Position numbers and translations under genes: made by a program. Below the pieces are notes generated by a model, which saw only the letters and a program-made list of their open reading frames with translations, was not told the DNA's origin and ran no database searches. A stretch of 64,000 bases of DNA from Paenibacillus_V sp046244365 (GTDB taxonomy: Bacteria; Bacillota; Bacilli; Paenibacillales; NBRC-103111), in contig NZ_CP176395.1 in the NCBI RefSeq assembly GCF_046244365.1, forward strand, positions 3,658,001 through 3,722,000, in the 5' to 3' direction. The stretch's first letter is position 1; each line of letters starts with the position of its first letter. Of this stretch, positions 62,635-64,000 are shown one piece after another.

Positions 62635-62907
62635 TGTTTAAAAAGGCCACTTTTCAGAACCGAGAAGGTTGGATGAATCCGAGTAAATCCCCCACAAAGT
62701 GAAGCTAATCTTCGTAGCGTTTTCCGATTACTTTGCGGGGAGCCCCGAGGAACGAGGACACGGAGCGTAGGCAAAACCTACGTGAGTACCTACAAGCTTT
62801 CCGGAGGAAAGCTGCTTCGGAAGCATACGCTTTACCGGGTGAATTCAAGATTCGATGTCGAATAACTTACAGTTCTGCTTCGTTATCAAAAGGGGGGTTT
62901 TTAAACA
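62635..62907 (+). repeat. MITE-like element (273 bp) with 10-bp terminal inverted repeats
   Basis: Begins with TGTTTAAAAA (62635-62644) and ends with TTTTTAAACA (62898-62907), a perfect 10-bp terminal inverted repeat. Internal hairpins include CGTAGG-CAAAA-CCTACG (about 62766-62783) and AGCTTTCC-GGA-GGAAAGCT (about 62795-62813). There is no transposase or convincing reading frame. Its left half is repeated in inverted orientation at 61099-61238, so the pair flanks the PPOX and HAD genes. Target-site duplications were not found with confidence. Confidence 0.7.
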
Positions 62908-63020
62908 ACCTCTAAAATTGAGCCGTTTCACCCTTTCCAAAAATATATTTTGCTGCTACCGCCCCAAAACGAGTCATGATTCCGAATATTATGGAATATG
63001 AAAAAAACGGGGTGATTCCA

Positions 63021-64000
63021 GTGAAGCCAATTTCAAACCGTTACGAGCTTAAAGATTTGATTGCGCCGCTGAATGGCGGCCAGCTATATACAGGCAAAGA
63101 TATGTCGCTCATGCGGCTCGTGTTTCTCTATGAAATTCCTGTCCGGCAAGGCGTCGTCATCGAACCCTATATTCAGAAAATCGGCAAGGCGATGCAGGAG
63201 TCTACGCATACGCAATTTTTGCATATTTTGGATGTTGAGTTTGGGGAAGAGCAGGTACGAATCGTCCTGACTTACCGCGAAGGGGTTATGTTTCGGCAAT
63301 TTGCCCGCCAGCATACGCTCACGTTCCGGGAAGCGGTCGGCATGATCATACAATTCGGACGTATCCTGTTGGAAGCGGCCGAAGAACGGTCCATGGAATT
63401 CTCCCTCAAAGCAGGAAACGTATGGATTACGGACGATCATAAAATTAACGTCATTAATAGTTGGGACCGGCCGGTCGATCATCAGAGATTGTCCAAGGAG
63501 CTGCTCGTTTTGCTGGTTCAGCTTGTGAGCCGGACGGCCGAAGAGCCGACGGACGGTCAATGGGTCGAAGCGGAGCTAAGACGGCATTTGCGCGATATGC
63601 CGGCTTCCAGCCGCGAAGCGGTCGTTTCAACGTTCATGAACGCCTGGAACGGGCGGTTGTCGCTGAATGCGTTTATCCAGAATCTTCATCATTTGCTGCA
63701 AGGTGCGAAAGAAGGGGGGAGAAGCGTCGATCGTTCGGAACGAGTCGTAAACGGCGAACGAGTTCAACGTGCCGAACGTGTCGAACGAGCCGAGCCGCAC
63801 CGTGTCCAGCGCGTGCCGGCCATGAGCGAACCGAAACGGCCGGTACCTGCGGTTGAGGATGAAGATGCAGCGGATACGATCGAAGAAGCGGACCGTGAAA
63901 AGACGCCGGTCAAAAGACGCTTATACCGGCTCAGCAAACGGCTATGGCAGGGTCTCGGCTTGGCCGCGTTAACGATAGCGGTCTTTATCGGCGTGTTCAC
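63021..64000 (+). CDS. membrane-anchored protein with degenerate kinase-like domain (partial, runs off the window)
   Basis: An open frame of 326 codons with no stop to the window end, starting GTG at 63021 behind GGGGTGA. The first 200 residues resemble a protein kinase in order (NRYELKDLIAPLNGGQLYTGKDM... glycine loop-like; FSLKAGNVWITDDHKINVINSWD in place of the catalytic and DFG loops), but the HRD, DFG and ATP-Lys motifs are not recognisable, so it is likely a pseudokinase. Then follows an Arg/Glu/Val-rich linker (SERVVNGERVQRAERVERAEPHRVQRV, about 236-262), an acidic stretch (VEDEDAADTIEEAD), a basic KRRLYRLSKRLWQG, and a membrane helix starting at about 315. What lies after the helix is outside the window. 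Confidence 0.65.
   Translation, partial: MKPISNRYELKDLIAPLNGGQLYTGKDMSLMRLVFLYEIPVRQGVVIEPYIQKIGKAMQESTHTQFLHILDVEFGEEQVRIVLTYREGVMFRQFARQHTLTFREAVGMIIQFGRILLEAAEERSMEFSLKAGNVWITDDHKINVINSWDRPVDHQRLSKELLVLLVQLVSRTAEEPTDGQWVEAELRRHLRDMPASSREAVVSTFMNAWNGRLSLNAFIQNLHHLLQGAKEGGRSVDRSERVVNGERVQRAERVERAEPHRVQRVPAMSEPKRPVPAVEDEDAADTIEEADREKTPVKRRLYRLSKRLWQGLGLAALTIAVFIGVF

Noticed and set aside
62733..62915. 60-codon frame inside the MITE-like element
   Set aside because: It runs through hairpins of the repeat, with no ribosome site or conserved motif.

Overview
The window looks like chromosome from a Paenibacillus- or Cohnella-like Gram-positive bacterium (Paenibacillaceae). The reasons are: strong AGGAGG-type ribosome binding sites with frequent GTG and TTG starts; two carbohydrate ABC importers of the LplB/LplC type that carry no ATPase of their own; a membrane-anchored AraC regulator (YesN-like); a quinol oxidase qoxABCD operon; an LTA synthase; and intrinsic terminators after most transcription units. 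No rRNA, tRNA, CRISPR array, phage gene or transposase gene was seen. The taxon is an inference from gene style, not from a marker gene.

Layout. 1-2.9 kb: the end of an ABC permease gene plus a histidine kinase/response regulator pair. 3-5.2 kb: a glycosyltransferase, a small unknown protein and a Tat-exported metallophosphoesterase. 5.4-8.8 kb: a Fur-type iron-siderophore uptake locus (binding protein divergent from two permeases, no ATPase). 9.1-10.8 kb: a purine (guanine-type) riboswitch in front of a FAD-dependent dehydrogenase. 10.9-13.5 kb: an intergenic block of TTCACTAT inverted repeats, then an LTA synthase-like gene with a C-terminal IPT/TIG-like domain and a four-repeat PhoP-type box. 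13.9-17.5 kb: sugar ABC importer 1. 17.7 kb: YiaA/B-like protein. 18.2-22.1 kb: qoxABCD. 22.6-32.4 kb: glycan-use cluster (GH38 alpha-mannosidase, nitrilase-fold amidase, YesN-type regulator, sugar ABC importer 2).

32.6-41.3 kb: an amino-sugar region with a Gfo/Idh/MocA oxidoreductase, a NagB-like deaminase, a truncated glycoside hydrolase pseudogene, a two-domain alpha/beta hydrolase, a LacI-type regulator and NagA. Three copies of an AGTAATCGATTACT-type palindrome lie in front of the oxidoreductase, the LacI gene and nagA and probably tie them into one regulon. 41.5-48.2 kb: two FadR-type GntR genes followed by a five-gene catabolic operon of unknown substrate (PLP lyase, oxidoreductase, metallo-beta-lactamase fold hydrolase, DapA-like aldolase, AstE/AspA-like deacylase). 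48.3-54 kb: a chemoreceptor without an outer sensor domain, then a second operon (SDR, second DapA-like aldolase, a one-component regulator with a GGDEF-like domain, a CBM9-like protein). 54-61 kb: an ion-transporter-type permease, a CNNM/CorC protein, an AraC regulator divergent from uxaE and a UxaC-like isomerase (hexuronate use). 61-62.9 kb: a flavoprotein and a HAD hydrolase flanked by inverted copies of a MITE-like repeat. 63.0 kb to the end: the start of a membrane-anchored protein with a degenerate kinase-like domain.

The main theme is uptake and breakdown of plant- or glycan-derived sugars under several local regulators. The observations I consider most worth following are the ON-type guanine riboswitch, the PhoP box on the LTA synthase gene, the GGDEF-HTH regulator, the unassigned catabolic operon, and three separate families of intergenic repeats.
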